A stretch of DNA of 64,000 bases from BACL27 sp947488385 (GTDB lineage: Bacteria > Actinomycetota > Acidimicrobiia > Acidimicrobiales > Ilumatobacteraceae). Made by a program: the position numbers and the translations under genes. The notes beneath the pieces were generated by a model, which saw only the letters and a list, made by a program, of their open reading frames with translations, did no database searches and was not told the origin of the DNA. Location of the stretch: the NCBI GenBank assembly GCA_964203655.1, contig CAXNMJ010000002.1, positions 62,001 to 126,000 on the forward strand, given 5' to 3'. Each line of letters starts with the position of its first letter. Within the stretch, counting starts at the first letter, position 1. Below, in pieces: positions 26,733-35,184 of this stretch.

Positions 26733-27506
26733 TTAGCGGGCGTACGTTACGCCACCGTCGACGATGATCGTCGAGCCGACGACATAATCTCCAGCGCGTG
26801 AAGCAAGGTAAATCGCGGCACCCGCCATATCTTCAGGAGTACCAACTCGCTTTGCCGGTATTTGCGATGCAACCATTTCGCCGTGATCGCGAGCGATCTT
26901 GTTCATCTCTGAAGCGAATGCACCGGGCGCAATTGCGGTGACGGCGATTTTGTCTTCGATCAGACGCAAAGCCATGCGCTTGGTCATGTGGATGAGACCC
27001 GCTTTGCTCGCAGCGTACGGATAAGTTTCCATCTCATTGACTGACACACCATCAATTGATGCAATGTTGATCACTTTTGCCAGATGGTTGTTCTTAGTTG
27101 CAGCCGCACGAAGTTGAGGTGCGAGCGCTTGCGTAAGAAAAAATGGTGTCTTCATGTTCAAGTCAACTGTTTTGTCCCAGCCCGACTCGGGAAAAGAATC
27201 AAACTCCGCCATCCAGGCCGCCCCCGCATTGTTAACCAAGATGTCGATAGCCGATTCACGCTTGGCCATTTCTGTAGCAAAAGCAGTTACACCAGCTTGC
27301 GTTGAAAGGTCACCCGGAATTGAAATGCATTCTCCGAATTGTGAGAGCTCCTTGGCGGCGGCGTCGCACTGTGCTGCTTTTCGAGCAGTTATATAAACAC
27401 GCGAGCAACCGTATTCAAGAAAACCTTGCACGATCATTGCACCGATACCGCGTGAGCCACCCGTGACGACCGCAACGCGACCCTTTAGCGAAAAAAGATC
27501 TCTCAT
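26733..27506 (-). CDS. Short-chain dehydrogenase/reductase (SDR)
   Basis: About 257 aa, classical SDR using NAD(P)H. The cofactor motif is TGGSRGIG (about residues 14-21), the NNAG motif follows, and the catalytic Ser/Tyr/Lys lie in NIASIDGV and YPYAASKAG. The C-terminal PAKRVGTPEDMAGAAIYLASRAGDYVVGSTIIVDGG is typical. The start is set at ATG 27506 because TATAGT (27514-27519) is 7 bases before it; an upstream in-frame start at 27524 would add six residues. The substrate is unknown. It is divergent from an acyl-CoA dehydrogenase/alcohol dehydrogenase pair. Confidence 0.9.
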   Translation of the reverse strand: MRDLFSLKGRVAVVTGGSRGIGAMIVQGFLEYGCSRVYITARKAAQCDAAAKELSQFGECISIPGDLSTQAGVTAFATEMAKRESAIDILVNNAGAAWMAEFDSFPESGWDKTVDLNMKTPFFLTQALAPQLRAAATKNNHLAKVINIASIDGVSVNEMETYPYAASKAGLIHMTKRMALRLIEDKIAVTAIAPGAFASEMNKIARDHGEMVASQIPAKRVGTPEDMAGAAIYLASRAGDYVVGSTIIVDGGVTYAR

Positions 27507-27513
27507 CGCAATA

Positions 27514-27519
27514 ACTATA
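27514..27519 (-). promoter_or_regulatory. -10 box (TATAGT) of leaderless promoter
   Basis: Read on the minus strand, TATAGT ends 7 bases before ATG 27506 of the SDR gene. Confidence 0.4.
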
Positions 27520-27576
27520 GACATTTAGTCATTTTTGCCTTGCATCGTGACTTCATTTCTAGAAGGGCTGCAGGGG

Positions 27577-27582
27577 TAGCGT
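27577..27582 (+). promoter_or_regulatory. -10 box (TAGCGT) of leaderless promoter
   Basis: TAGCGT ends 6 bases before ATG 27589. Confidence 0.4.
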
Positions 27583-27588
27583 GGGGTT

Positions 27589-28902
27589 ATGGCCGCACCC
27601 CGAATGCATTCAGGAATAACCACTGATGACTCGATGAACTTGGCGATGTCGCCAGGAGCCGTACCTCTCTATGAAGCAGTCATCGCATTTATCAAGAACG
27701 AGATTGACCCAGTAACAGACGAATACTTCAAACTTGGTGAAGGCCGACCAGATCGATGGCAATACGGCAAGGGCCAACTTGAATTGCTTGACACGATCAA
27801 GGCCAAAGCAAAAGCAAACGGATTATGGAACTTCTTCTTGCCAAACTCAGAAACGGGTCAAGGTCTATCGAATCTTGATTATGCATATATCGCTGCTGAA
27901 CTCGGCAAAAATCCAATCGCGTCTGAATGTTTGAACTGCAGTGCGCCAGACACCGGCAACATGGAAGTTCTTGAGCGAGTTGGTACTCCTGAACAAAAAA
28001 AGAAGTGGCTTGAGCCATTGTTGAACGGCGAGATCCGCTCTGCATATGCAATGACCGAACCCGACGTCGCATCTTCGGACGCTAAAAATTTAGAGTGCAG
28101 CGCTGTCTTAGATGGTGAAGAGTGGTTGATCAATGGCGAGAAGTTTTATATTTCAGGCGCCGGAGATCCACGTTGCAAGATTTTGATTTGCATGTTGCAG
28201 ACAAGCCCCGACGGACCACCACATGGTCGTCACTCACAGATTCTCGTGCCGATGGAGACACCTGGTGTTGAAATTCTTGGAGCGATGCACGTTTTTGGCG
28301 AAGACGACGCACCGCATGGTCATATGCATCTGCGATTCAACGACGTGCGCGTGCCGAAGTCGAACATGTTGCTCGGTGAAGGTCGTGGTTTTGAAATTTC
28401 GCAAGTGCGCCTCGGACCGGGTCGCATTCACCACTGCATGCGTTCAATTGGTGCCGCCGAACGCGCACTTGAGTTGATGGCGCGTCGCGGACTAAGTCGC
28501 GAGGCATTCGGTAAGCCGATTGCACGGCTCGGCAAAAATACTGAGGTCATCGGTAAAGCACGAATCGAAATTGAAGCGATGCGTCTAATGGTGTTGCGTG
28601 CGGCAAAAGCGATGGACACAACAGGAAATGCCGAGGCTCGTGTTTGGGTGAGCGCAGTTAAGGCAATGGTGCCCGAAAGAGTTTGCAAAATCATCGATGA
28701 GGCGATGCAAGTTTTCGGAGCTACTGGTATTTCGCAATGGACACCGCTCGCGCGAATGTACGCAGGTCAGCGAACTTTGCGCTTGGCCGACGGCCCCGAC
28801 GAAGTTCACTGGCACGTCGTTGGTCGCGCAGAACTCGCGCGTTACGAGTCAGACACTTTGGGTAACAACGTAAACTCTGCCAAAACAAAAGGAGCAAAAT
28901 AA
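27589..28902 (+). CDS. Acyl-CoA dehydrogenase (long N-terminal variant)
   Basis: 437 aa. The blocks are NGLWNFFLPNSETGQGLSNLDYAYIAAELGKN, YAMTEPDVASSDAKNLECSAVLDGEEWLINGEKFYISGAGDPRCKILICM, and a C-terminal LSREAFGKPIARLGKNTEVIGKARIEIEAMRLMVLRAAKAMD...VFGATGISQWTPLARMYAGQRTLRLADGPDEVHWHVVGRAEL. This type (related to ACAD10/11 and actinobacterial FadE groups) lacks the usual IxEGTxE; ADGPDEVH occupies that place. It is translationally coupled to the Fe-ADH gene (stop/start overlap of one base). Confidence 0.9.
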   Translation: MAAPRMHSGITTDDSMNLAMSPGAVPLYEAVIAFIKNEIDPVTDEYFKLGEGRPDRWQYGKGQLELLDTIKAKAKANGLWNFFLPNSETGQGLSNLDYAYIAAELGKNPIASECLNCSAPDTGNMEVLERVGTPEQKKKWLEPLLNGEIRSAYAMTEPDVASSDAKNLECSAVLDGEEWLINGEKFYISGAGDPRCKILICMLQTSPDGPPHGRHSQILVPMETPGVEILGAMHVFGEDDAPHGHMHLRFNDVRVPKSNMLLGEGRGFEISQVRLGPGRIHHCMRSIGAAERALELMARRGLSREAFGKPIARLGKNTEVIGKARIEIEAMRLMVLRAAKAMDTTGNAEARVWVSAVKAMVPERVCKIIDEAMQVFGATGISQWTPLARMYAGQRTLRLADGPDEVHWHVVGRAELARYESDTLGNNVNSAKTKGAK

Positions 28903-30119
28903 TGGATCCAGCAGTAAGCACATTCGGTCTTGAGCCGATGTCGAGCACAGTATCGGGGCCAAACGTCGCGGTAACTCTCGCACAATATGTTTCACCGCAT
29001 GGCACGCGTGCTTTCATCATTACTGATGCGGGTATCAATGCGACCGGCATTATTACGCCGATTACGAATGCTTTGACTACCGCTGGAATGAAGTGGCAAG
29101 TTTTCGACCAAGTTTCGCCGAACCCGACCGACACGAACGTGACAGCGGGCGTTGCGGCAATCAATAAGTTCGGTTTAGACGGCACCGTCGTCGTGTTGAT
29201 TGGTGGCGGCTCAGTCATGGACTGCGGAAAATACATCGCACTTGCCGCACCGAATGGCGTCGACACTTTAGGTTTGGCGTTTGCGCCAGATCTAGACGCA
29301 AATGATCGCATTGACTTTTCGACACTCGCACCAAAAGCGAGTGCATCAAAGCCAGGGCTGCCGACGATTGCGATACCGACAACTTCGGGCACCGCATCAG
29401 AAACAAATGGTGGTGGGTTAGTTACCGACACACAGACAAACCCTGCGAATCATCGCAAACTTACTTTCAGCAATCCATCAGTTCGTCCGCGCACAATTTT
29501 GTTGGACCCGACGCTCACTGTCGGCATGCCGTCTAAAGGCACTGCCGCATGCGGTATGGATGTCTTGACTCACGCAATCGAGGCGTACACATCGTTGCAA
29601 TCAAACCCGTATGCAGACGGTTTGGCATTGCATGCGATTCGCCTTGTTGCAAAATATTTGCCTACAGCCGTAACTAACGGCACCGATCTTGAAGCAAGAG
29701 CCCAGATGCAACTCGCGTCACATTTGGCTGGTCGTGCATTTTCGAGTGGGCCGTTACTTGGTCTTGTGCATGCAACTGGCCATCCGATTTCTGGACAGTT
29801 ACACCAAGCACATGGTCAAACTTTGGCCACGATGTTGCCGCACGTGATGCGATTCAATCGCGATGCAGCAGGCATTGCTGAGCGATATGCAAATGTTGGT
29901 CAAGCATTGGGTAGTGAACTCGACCCTGAAGCGGCGATTGCAGCAGTAGAGAAACTTTCAAAGACCGTAGGCACGAATCGCAAGCTCAGTGAACTTGGCG
30001 CAACGAGCGACAATATCGCTGCGCTTACGCAAGATGCTTTGCGCGACTTGATTATTTTGAATACACCGCGTTATCCAACACGCGGCGAAATACACGAGCT
30101 TTATGCGAAGGCACTCTAG
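28902..30119 (+). CDS. Iron-containing alcohol dehydrogenase
   Basis: 405 aa, group III dehydrogenase that reduces aldehydes or oxidises alcohols with NAD(P). GGGSVMDCGKYIAL is the nucleotide-binding motif (about residues 105-118), IPTTSGTASETNGGGLVTD follows (about 155-173), and the metal ligands are in CGMDVLTHAIEAYTS (Asp and His near 218-222), GLVHATGHPISGQLHQAHGQTLATMLPHVMRFN (His near 285 and 300). It forms one unit with the preceding acyl-CoA dehydrogenase, suggesting a pathway that links a CoA-ester to an alcohol or aldehyde. Confidence 0.9.
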   Translation: MDPAVSTFGLEPMSSTVSGPNVAVTLAQYVSPHGTRAFIITDAGINATGIITPITNALTTAGMKWQVFDQVSPNPTDTNVTAGVAAINKFGLDGTVVVLIGGGSVMDCGKYIALAAPNGVDTLGLAFAPDLDANDRIDFSTLAPKASASKPGLPTIAIPTTSGTASETNGGGLVTDTQTNPANHRKLTFSNPSVRPRTILLDPTLTVGMPSKGTAACGMDVLTHAIEAYTSLQSNPYADGLALHAIRLVAKYLPTAVTNGTDLEARAQMQLASHLAGRAFSSGPLLGLVHATGHPISGQLHQAHGQTLATMLPHVMRFNRDAAGIAERYANVGQALGSELDPEAAIAAVEKLSKTVGTNRKLSELGATSDNIAALTQDALRDLIILNTPRYPTRGEIHELYAKAL

Positions 30120-30136
30120 AAATTAATTTTCGAGAG
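30114..30136 (+). terminator. Possible bidirectional hairpin between converging genes
   Basis: An imperfect inverted repeat (CTCT-A-GAAA arm, TTTC-G-AGAG arm) covers both stop codons of the converging Fe-ADH and NUDIX genes. No clear T-run follows, so the assignment is weak. Confidence 0.25.
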
Positions 30137-30599
30137 AACTAATCGTTAAAGGTTTCAGCGCAACCCACGATTGCTTTAGACCTGGATGCAAATTAAGGGT
30201 TTCAACTTCTTCAATTGACGACCACTTGGTTGCTGTCGATTCTGGGTTTGCAATGTGGGCGCCCGCATCGTTCATTGAATGAGCAATAATCGTGTCGTAG
30301 CTCCACGGTCCGTGATTGTCAGAAAAAACATGTTTCACAGTTAGCGCTGTAACTTCGATTCCCATTTCTTCGTGTGCTTCGCGTAGTGCAGCCGTAACAG
30401 AATCTTCGTGAGAGTCTTTAGCGCCACCAGGAAGCGCCCATGTTCCGCCGCCATGTGTCCATTCGGCGCGCAGTTGCAACAAAACTTGTGGTTGCGGTGT
30501 GTCACGACGCAGGAGCAAAAGACCCGCCGCACCGAATCGGCCCCAATGGCGAAAGCCACAGTCACAATCGACCCAACCGTCACCGTCACGTAATCCCAT
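30123..30599 (-). CDS. NUDIX hydrolase
   Basis: 158 aa from ATG 30599. The Nudix box GGAKDSHEDSVTAALREAHEEMGI is complete in its key positions (GX5EX7REUXEEXGU). An aspartate/cysteine-bearing N-terminus (WVDCDCGFRHWGRFGAAGLLLLRR) is typical of actinobacterial MutT-like enzymes that cleave nucleoside diphosphate derivatives. The substrate is not determined. It lies 17 bases downstream of the MFS gene and is probably co-transcribed with it. Confidence 0.9.
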   Translation of the reverse strand: MGLRDGDGWVDCDCGFRHWGRFGAAGLLLLRRDTPQPQVLLQLRAEWTHGGGTWALPGGAKDSHEDSVTAALREAHEEMGIEVTALTVKHVFSDNHGPWSYDTIIAHSMNDAGAHIANPESTATKWSSIEEVETLNLHPGLKQSWVALKPLTISSLEN

Positions 30600-30616
30600 A
30601 TCAAACAACAGTATTG

Positions 30617-31807
30617 CTAAACGATGTCCAAAGAAATTGCAGATTTTGGCACAACGTTGCGCACCGACCAGTGCTCTCCAGCGAGCACGCGACTTGCGCC
30701 AATTAGCGCAACCATGATTGCGCCCGTGCCAATAAATGTTGTTGTGCGACCAAAGTGGTCATAGGCGACACCAGAGAAACTTGCGGCGAAGCCGGCGGCG
30801 AGAACTTCGAGCCCACCGAGCAGACCTTGTGCACTCGCTTGACGTTCGAGAGGCGCACTTGTACCAACTGCGACCCCAGCACCAGTGACAAAAAAGCCGT
30901 CATTGATCGAATGAAACAAAAATATGACGAACATGAAAGCTGGTGACGGCATTAAGCCGTAACAAGACATGTAGATCGCGCCGCACAACATGCCGAACCC
31001 GCCGGCACGATACGGACCAACGCGTTGCACGAGTTTGCCACCAAATGGACCAAGAATCACCAATGGCAGTGCAAAAAGCGAGATGCCGAGGTTGGCCATC
31101 CACTCTTGCGAACCCAAGTCGTCCATCATCAGAACCCACAGTGAATCAAAAACGCCGATCATGAAGAACAATGCGACACCGATTAAAACGCCCGAGGCAA
31201 TTGCACGATTTTTTAGCAAGTCAATTGCAAATCGTTCTGTTGGTTGAAGTTCTTTGGCAGTTTCAGGAATATTCAATTTGCCGATGACCAACATGAATGC
31301 TGCGATCAAAGCAGAGAGAAAAATGAAAGGTCCGGGGATACCGAAAAACTGCGCAAAGATCAAAGCAACAATCGGCCCGGCAGTGAAACCTGCAACTTCA
31401 AACGACAAGATACGGCCGAGGTTGCTGCCAAAATTTTCTGGGTCGGCCACGATGATTACGCGACGTAGCGCAGGCAGTGCAGTGCCAGCACCGAGGCCCA
31501 TAATCAGTCGCGAGATTAAAAGTGCGATGAAGCTCGTGCCAAATGCCATGCCGATGCAGCCAATGACTTCAAGCCCAAGACCCAAGACGATGAGACGACG
31601 AGCTCGGCCGCGGTCGGCGAGTGGGGCGAGGGTTACTTGCCCAAGAAATGAGGCGAAAAAACCGATGCCAACGATAAACCCGAGGGCAGATTCGGCGATG
31701 CCAAAGCTGTTTCGAAAGTCGTCAAGCATTGTGAACATGACGCCGTAGCTGCATGATGAGGCACCGATTGCCAGCAATAACGTCAGAACAGTTTGCCGTT
31801 TATTCAC
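30617..31807 (-). CDS. Major facilitator superfamily transporter
   Basis: 396 aa with about 12 membrane helices. The loop 2-3 motif is LAPLADRGRARRLIVLGLGLEVIG (about residues 60-83), and helix 5 has the GxxxGPxxG-like FTAGPIVALIF. GTG 31807 is the start, with TAGATT 6 bases ahead on the same strand. The substrate is unknown. It is divergent from the aldehyde dehydrogenase. Confidence 0.88.
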   Translation of the reverse strand: MNKRQTVLTLLLAIGASSCSYGVMFTMLDDFRNSFGIAESALGFIVGIGFFASFLGQVTLAPLADRGRARRLIVLGLGLEVIGCIGMAFGTSFIALLISRLIMGLGAGTALPALRRVIIVADPENFGSNLGRILSFEVAGFTAGPIVALIFAQFFGIPGPFIFLSALIAAFMLVIGKLNIPETAKELQPTERFAIDLLKNRAIASGVLIGVALFFMIGVFDSLWVLMMDDLGSQEWMANLGISLFALPLVILGPFGGKLVQRVGPYRAGGFGMLCGAIYMSCYGLMPSPAFMFVIFLFHSINDGFFVTGAGVAVGTSAPLERQASAQGLLGGLEVLAAGFAASFSGVAYDHFGRTTTFIGTGAIMVALIGASRVLAGEHWSVRNVVPKSAISLDIV

Positions 31808-31813
31808 CCAACA

Positions 31814-31819
31814 AATCTA
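31814..31819 (-). promoter_or_regulatory. -10 box (TAGATT) of leaderless promoter
   Basis: Read on the minus strand, TAGATT ends 6 bases before GTG 31807 of the MFS gene. Confidence 0.42.
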
Positions 31820-31860
31820 CCGTTTTAAAATGTCGGCGAGATTGCGTAAGACTGAACAGT

Positions 31861-33315
31861 ATGAAAAACAGCCAGCAAAAACTAAACGCGAATCAACCAA
31901 TTGATTCTCTAATTAATGGCAAGTGGCAGAAACATTCAAAAAAAATAGATGTGACCAACCCAGTTGATGGTTCGACACTTACACAAGTTTCAAGTGCATC
32001 TCCTGATGAGTGTCTTGCTGCAGTAGATGCCGCCCAGAGTGCTTTTGCTTCGTGGAAGTCAACAGCACCACGTGCACGTGCCGAGATTTTGCGCAAAAGT
32101 TTTGAACTCATGATCGCCGAGCAAGAATCGCTCGCGCGATTGATAACGCTTGAAAACGGAAAAGTGTTGAGCGATGCTCGAGCCGAAGTTGCATATGCGG
32201 CCGAGTTCTTTCGCTGGTTTAGCGAAGAGGCAGTGCGAATTGACGGCGACTATCGTCGGGCACCAAGCGGCACAAATTGGTTGATGGTTTCGCGTCAGCC
32301 GGTTGGCGTTGCTTTGTTGGCAACACCGTGGAACTTTCCTGCGGCGATGGCAACACGAAAGATCGGACCAGCACTGGCTGCCGGTTGCACAGTGGTGCTG
32401 AAGCCTGCGAGTGAAACACCTCTCACGGCGTTGGCGATCGCAGAAATAATGCAGCGAGCAGGTGTGCCAGCAGGTGTCGTAAATGTTGTTGTGCCGAGTC
32501 CTGCTGGGCCGGCTGTGAGTGCAATGTTGAAATCAGACATAGTTCGCAAATTGTCGTTCACTGGCTCAACTCAAGTTGGCGCCTTGTTACTCGCCCAAGC
32601 GGCAGAAAAAATAATTAATTGCACAATGGAATTGGGCGGTAATGCACCGTTCATTGTTTGCCAAGACGCAGATCTTGCGAGCGCCGTTGATGGCGCGATG
32701 CTCGCCAAGATGCGCAATGGTGGGGCTGCTTGTACAGCTGCGAATCGATTCTTTGTTCATGAAAAAATCTACGATGAGTTTGCTGACGCACTGACTACAC
32801 GAATGAACGCATTGGTGCTCGGCGATGGGCTTGATGCCAAGACAACTGTTGGTCCTTTGGTTTCAAAGTCACAGCAACAACGTGTTGCCGATCTTGTTGA
32901 CGAAGCTAAAAGTTCTGGGGCCAAGGTCGCCTGCGGTGGCTTTGCCTCAACCGATGGCTCTTTTGGTTATGCCCCAACTGTGCTGACCGAAGTTGCATTG
33001 AACGCACCAATTTTGCGCGAAGAAATCTTTGGTCCCGTTGCGCCGCTAATTCGCTACACCGACAAAGACGACTTACTAGCGCATGCCAACAGTGTCGAAC
33101 ACGGACTCGTCTCTTATGTCTATACGCGCGATCTTGGCAGCGGAATGCGAATCTCTGAAGCACTTGAATCTGGAATGGTCGGACTCAATCGCGGACTGGT
33201 TTCAGACCCGGCCGCACCATTCGGTGGTGTTAAACAGTCTGGTTTGGGTCGCGAGGGTGCGCACGATGGGCTTCTTGCATTTCTTGAAACTAAATATGTC
33301 GCAGGAAACTGGTAG
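31861..33315 (+). CDS. gabD: NAD(P)-dependent aldehyde dehydrogenase, succinate-semialdehyde type
   Basis: 484 aa from ATG 31861. The ALDH blocks are VALLATPWNFPAAMATRKIGPALAAGCTVVLKPASETPLTALAIAEIMQRAGVPAGVVNVV (about 134-193), SFTGSTQVG, the general base in MELGGNAPFIV, the catalytic Cys in NGGAACTAANRF (about 290) and EEIFGPVAPLIRY. The overall pattern best fits GabD, which oxidises succinate semialdehyde to succinate. This would connect with the GABA-releasing hydrolase family gene at 7.7 kb, but no GABA transaminase is seen in between. Confidence 0.87.
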   Translation: MKNSQQKLNANQPIDSLINGKWQKHSKKIDVTNPVDGSTLTQVSSASPDECLAAVDAAQSAFASWKSTAPRARAEILRKSFELMIAEQESLARLITLENGKVLSDARAEVAYAAEFFRWFSEEAVRIDGDYRRAPSGTNWLMVSRQPVGVALLATPWNFPAAMATRKIGPALAAGCTVVLKPASETPLTALAIAEIMQRAGVPAGVVNVVVPSPAGPAVSAMLKSDIVRKLSFTGSTQVGALLLAQAAEKIINCTMELGGNAPFIVCQDADLASAVDGAMLAKMRNGGAACTAANRFFVHEKIYDEFADALTTRMNALVLGDGLDAKTTVGPLVSKSQQQRVADLVDEAKSSGAKVACGGFASTDGSFGYAPTVLTEVALNAPILREEIFGPVAPLIRYTDKDDLLAHANSVEHGLVSYVYTRDLGSGMRISEALESGMVGLNRGLVSDPAAPFGGVKQSGLGREGAHDGLLAFLETKYVAGNW

Positions 33316-33318
33316 TAG

Positions 33319-33696
33319 TCAGTTCGCTTTACGAGAGATAGTTATCGCCCACCAGATCAACAGAAACTGAAAAGGCAAACGCCCGTAAGCGACTAGTTGC
33401 TGGCCGAGTTCTCTGTCCCGCCAGTCATATGCCATATATAGGTTGCCGGGATAAACGCCGACAAACAGCACCACCGCGCCCCAAGCAGCTCGTTTGCGTG
33501 TTTTCGGATTAAACAAGCCAATAGCGATCGCTATTTCGGCCAAACCGCTGATGTACGTATACAAACTTGGGTCGCCAGGCAACCACTTGGGAATCAACGC
33601 ATTGAATTGGTCTGGCACAACAAAGTGAGAGACACCCGCGACCCCAAGAAACGTAGCGAGCAGGTAGGCAGAAATTGGTTTGATTGATTTACTCAC
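33319..33696 (-). CDS. DoxX-like small membrane protein
   Basis: 125 aa from GTG 33696, with four hydrophobic segments. AYLLATFLGVAGVSHFVVPDQFNALIPKWLPGD...YISGLAEIAIAIGLF is the DoxX/MauE-like pattern. Family members are quinone- or thiosulfate-linked or redox membrane proteins, with no sure role. A longer in-frame reading (start 33816) would add 40 residues without family match and overlap the next promoter region. Confidence 0.75.
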   Translation of the reverse strand: MSKSIKPISAYLLATFLGVAGVSHFVVPDQFNALIPKWLPGDPSLYTYISGLAEIAIAIGLFNPKTRKRAAWGAVVLFVGVYPGNLYMAYDWRDRELGQQLVAYGRLPFQFLLIWWAITISRKAN

Positions 33697-33772
33697 CGCT
33701 ACATGATGCCACGAATTTGCCGTGCCATCTGAGACAATATCTACAAGCAAAATATTTTTTCGGAGAAGCAAA

Positions 33773-34309
33773 TTGGGCGAGATAACTGACACGCGAACGA
33801 ACTGGCTAGATAACAACCAGCTCGAAGCAGTACGCGGTCAAGTTCCACTCGTATATGTAGACGCGGTTCCAGTGCGGGTCAACGAACTAGGTGTGGTGAC
33901 TCACGTAGGCATGCTGTTGCGACAGGCCCCTGACGGCTCAATTTCGCGCACGGTAGTTTCGGGACGAGTTTTACTCAACGAAAGAATTCGTGAAGCGTTG
34001 TTGCGCCATCTTGAAAAAGATTTAGGACCAATGGCGCTGCCGAAAATTCCGCCGGAGCCGGCACCGTTCACTGTTGTTGAATATTTCTCTGATCCAACAA
34101 TCAGTGGATTTCATGATCCGCGACATCATGCCGTGAGTCTTGCGTTCGTTGTTCCGGTTTCTGGTGATTGTCAGCCGTCTCAACAGGCCTTGGATTTAGG
34201 TTGGTACACACCAGAGCAGGCGACAAGTTCTGAGATGCGTTCAGAAATGACTGGCGGCCATGACCGTCTCGTTCGTTTGGCGCTCGCATCGGTTGGTGTT
34301 CTCCCGTGA
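33773..34309 (+). CDS. DUF4916 NUDIX-like hydrolase
   Basis: 178 aa from TTG 33773 with GGAGAAG ahead. The pattern VPLVYVDAVPVRVNELGVVTHVGMLLRQ and SRTVVSGRVLLNERIREALLRHLEKDLGPMALP belongs to DUF4916, a Nudix-fold family of actinobacteria. The Nudix box is degenerate (SGRVLLNERIREALLRHLEKDLG has RE and the helix, but Glu-Glu is replaced by LEKD). The function is unknown. It is coupled by a 4-base overlap to the Fpg/Nei-like gene. Confidence 0.8.
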   Translation: MGEITDTRTNWLDNNQLEAVRGQVPLVYVDAVPVRVNELGVVTHVGMLLRQAPDGSISRTVVSGRVLLNERIREALLRHLEKDLGPMALPKIPPEPAPFTVVEYFSDPTISGFHDPRHHAVSLAFVVPVSGDCQPSQQALDLGWYTPEQATSSEMRSEMTGGHDRLVRLALASVGVLP

Positions 34310-35184
34310 TTTTTGCTTTTGTCAAAACGACGCAACGACAGGCTGCTTCATTGAGAGTTGCCCTTATCGGTCGAAGAATGCTTAGCTGTGAAATCAAAAA
34401 TGATGTATCGATCTTGCCCCAAGCCGGGCGAGTGGTTGAAGAAGTTCGTGCCTACGGTCGAGAAATTGAAATTGTTTGGGATGACGGAGTTGTCTTGCGC
34501 ACAAAGATGCGGATTAATGGCACTTGGAAGATCGCGCAAAAATCTGAGCGACTTGGTCGTGCTCAAAATCTTGGTCAGGTGAAGATTGAAGTCGACGGTC
34601 GAATTGCTGTTTGTGTTGGTGCAAGCGAAGTTGAAACGCATCACGACTTTGATCCAAAGCGTCACCCAATTCTTGGTCGTCACGGTCCAGACTTGGCCGA
34701 CCCGACAACAGATTTAGAACAATGTGTTAGTCGCATTTTGAATTACGAAGATGCAGATGCAACAATCGCCGAAGTTTTATTAGATCAACGTGTGATGCGC
34801 GGAATCGGAAACGTGTTTCGCTGTGAGTTGTTATGGAGTTGCGAATTGCATCCGTGGGCAAAAGTCAGTTCATTAACACGTGACGAATGTCGAGAACTTG
34901 TTGGCATCGCTGCTGAAATGTTGCAGTCTCGTATTCCACAACCTGACGCCACGCTGGCTGTTTACGGTCGGCATGGCAAAAGCTGTCAGCGTTGCAACGG
35001 TCAAGTTCGAGTAACGCATCACGGTGAAGCGAATCGCGTGCTTTATTGGTGCGCCGAATGTCAAGTGCGCCATGCCGGCACTAGTTCAAGTCGCTATGTA
35101 ACCGAGCACGACACGCCGCCAGGTGTGCACCCAGCAGAGTTCATCTATCTTTCAGAATTAGAAAAGACCCGTAAATCAGGCTGA
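34306..35184 (+). CDS. Fpg/Nei-family DNA glycosylase homologue lacking the catalytic Pro-Glu
   Basis: 292 aa from GTG 34306 (GTGA overlap). The middle H2TH domain (VLLDQRVMRGIGNVFRCELLWSCELHPW, about 163-190) and the C-terminal zinc finger (CQRCNGQVRVTHHGEANRVLYWCAECQ, about 229-255) are complete and like actinobacterial Nei2. The N-terminus should be PEGDT, with Pro forming the Schiff base, but reads IFAFVKTTQRQAASLRVALIGRRM. No frame nearby supplies Pro-Glu. Either the protein binds DNA without base excision, uses another nucleophile, or the first codons are corrupted in the assembly. Confidence 0.83.
   Translation: MIFAFVKTTQRQAASLRVALIGRRMLSCEIKNDVSILPQAGRVVEEVRAYGREIEIVWDDGVVLRTKMRINGTWKIAQKSERLGRAQNLGQVKIEVDGRIAVCVGASEVETHHDFDPKRHPILGRHGPDLADPTTDLEQCVSRILNYEDADATIAEVLLDQRVMRGIGNVFRCELLWSCELHPWAKVSSLTRDECRELVGIAAEMLQSRIPQPDATLAVYGRHGKSCQRCNGQVRVTHHGEANRVLYWCAECQVRHAGTSSSRYVTEHDTPPGVHPAEFIYLSELEKTRKSG

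Noticed and set aside
31254..31748. Open frame antisense to the MFS transporter
   Set aside because: Composition mirrors transmembrane codons; no ribosome site and no recognisable domain.
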